Shown here: positions 5,544 to 5,842 of the stretch, one piece after another | Numbering within the stretch: position 1 is the first letter of the stretch | How the letters are laid out: each line of letters starts with the position of its first letter | Notes under the pieces: model-generated | Seen by the model: the letters and a program-made list of their open reading frames with translations, nothing else | Told to the model about the DNA's origin: nothing | Databases searched by the model: none | Origin: Boseongicola sp. SB0662_bin_57 | Lineage (GTDB): Bacteria > Pseudomonadota > Alphaproteobacteria > Rhodobacterales > Rhodobacteraceae | Assembly: GCA_009839535.1 (NCBI GenBank) | Contig: VXPN01000490.1 | Coordinates: 7,882 to 13,723, forward strand | Length of the DNA stretch: 5,842 nucleotides | Direction: 5' to 3' | Translations under genes and position numbers: made by a program

Positions 5544-5842
5544 AGCGCTTTCCCCCTGAACAGTCCCGTCGGCCGGAACAGGAGCACAACGATGAGAATC
5601 GCGAAGCTGACGGCGAACTTGTAGTCTGTCGAAAGCAGCTGGACGAGGCCTTGCGGCTCCCAGGCAGGGATCAGGTAGCCGGCAACCTTCTTGAACGCGT
5701 AGGTGATCGTGACTTCGGAAAAGGCGATGACAAATCCGCCCGCGATCGCGCCGATCGGATTGCCAAGGCCGCCAACGATCGCAGATGCGAAGATCGGCAG
5801 GAGAAGCTGGAAGTAGTTGAACGGCTTGAAGCTCTTGTCGAG
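5540..5842 (-). CDS. livH: Branched-chain amino acid-type ABC transporter permease LivH, C-terminal part
   Basis: The last 100 residues of the second permease of the importer; the rest lies beyond the right edge. Visible features are a membrane segment with the conserved AIVGGLGNPIGAIAGGF stretch (the GGxGxxxGAxxGG-type motif near the end of LivH), a second hydrophobic segment, and the closing FRPTGLFRG typical of LivH C-termini. The stop TGA (5542-5540) shares two bases with the livM GTG, so the two are translationally coupled. The reading frame is intact over the visible part. Confidence 0.9.
   Translation of the reverse strand, partial: LDKSFKPFNYFQLLLPIFASAIVGGLGNPIGAIAGGFVIAFSEVTITYAFKKVAGYLIPAWEPQGLVQLLSTDYKFAVSFAILIVVLLFRPTGLFRGKAL

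Noticed and set aside
5542..5552. A third match (ACAGCGCTTTC) to the LacI-type operator at the livH/livM junction
   Set aside because: The symmetric flank is missing (it lacks the outer TG and the trailing CATAA), it lies within coding sequence and the livM ribosome site, and no promoter elements surround it.

Overview
The window looks like a chromosomal accessory region of a GC-rich alphaproteobacterium, probably Rhodobacteraceae-like. This rests on codon use, the style of the LivH/LivM proteins and the LacI-type operators; it is an inference, since there is no rRNA or marker gene. No complete novel system is visible. The window holds a transporter gene, a divergent regulatory region, a small operon whose second gene is broken, an apparent integrase relic, and the end of a branched-chain-amino-acid-type ABC transporter operon.

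Layout. (1) 34-1638, minus: a family-5 (peptide/nickel type) ABC transporter substrate-binding protein with a signal peptide. (2) 1639-2264: a 626-base intergenic region between two divergent genes. It contains two near-identical palindromic operators of the LacI-family type (2118-2131 and 2229-2242). One lies in the spacer of a possible minus-strand promoter, the other over the expected start point of a possible plus-strand promoter. It also has a branched inverted-repeat structure (2022-2086) and a Shine-Dalgarno-like sequence with no start codon at the right distance. (3) 2265-2867, plus: a P-loop kinase of the dephospho-CoA-kinase/nucleotide-kinase type, overlapping by 8 bases with (4) 2860-3430, plus: an inositol-monophosphatase-family pseudogene. 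The pseudogene has a lost metal-binding aspartate, a +1 frameshift and a large internal deletion. (5) 3431-3636: a short gap before the convergent operon. On the minus strand it encodes what looks like the N-terminal arm-binding piece of a tyrosine recombinase (3458-3574). (6) 5842-3637, minus: livH (C-terminal 100 residues only), livM and a MobA/MocA-like nucleotidyltransferase, joined by two identical 4-base GTGA stop/start overlaps.

How it fits together. The right-hand genes form one tightly coupled operon. A nucleotidyltransferase of the molybdopterin-cofactor type at its end suggests the transporter may feed a pathway with a molybdenum hydroxylase, but no such enzyme is in the window. 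The left and middle genes look like two arms of a LacI-type regulon, one for uptake (substrate-binding protein) and one for intracellular phosphorylation/dephosphorylation (kinase plus IMPase). The second arm has decayed. The broken phosphatase next to a recombinase fragment marks this point as a scar of past insertion and deletion.
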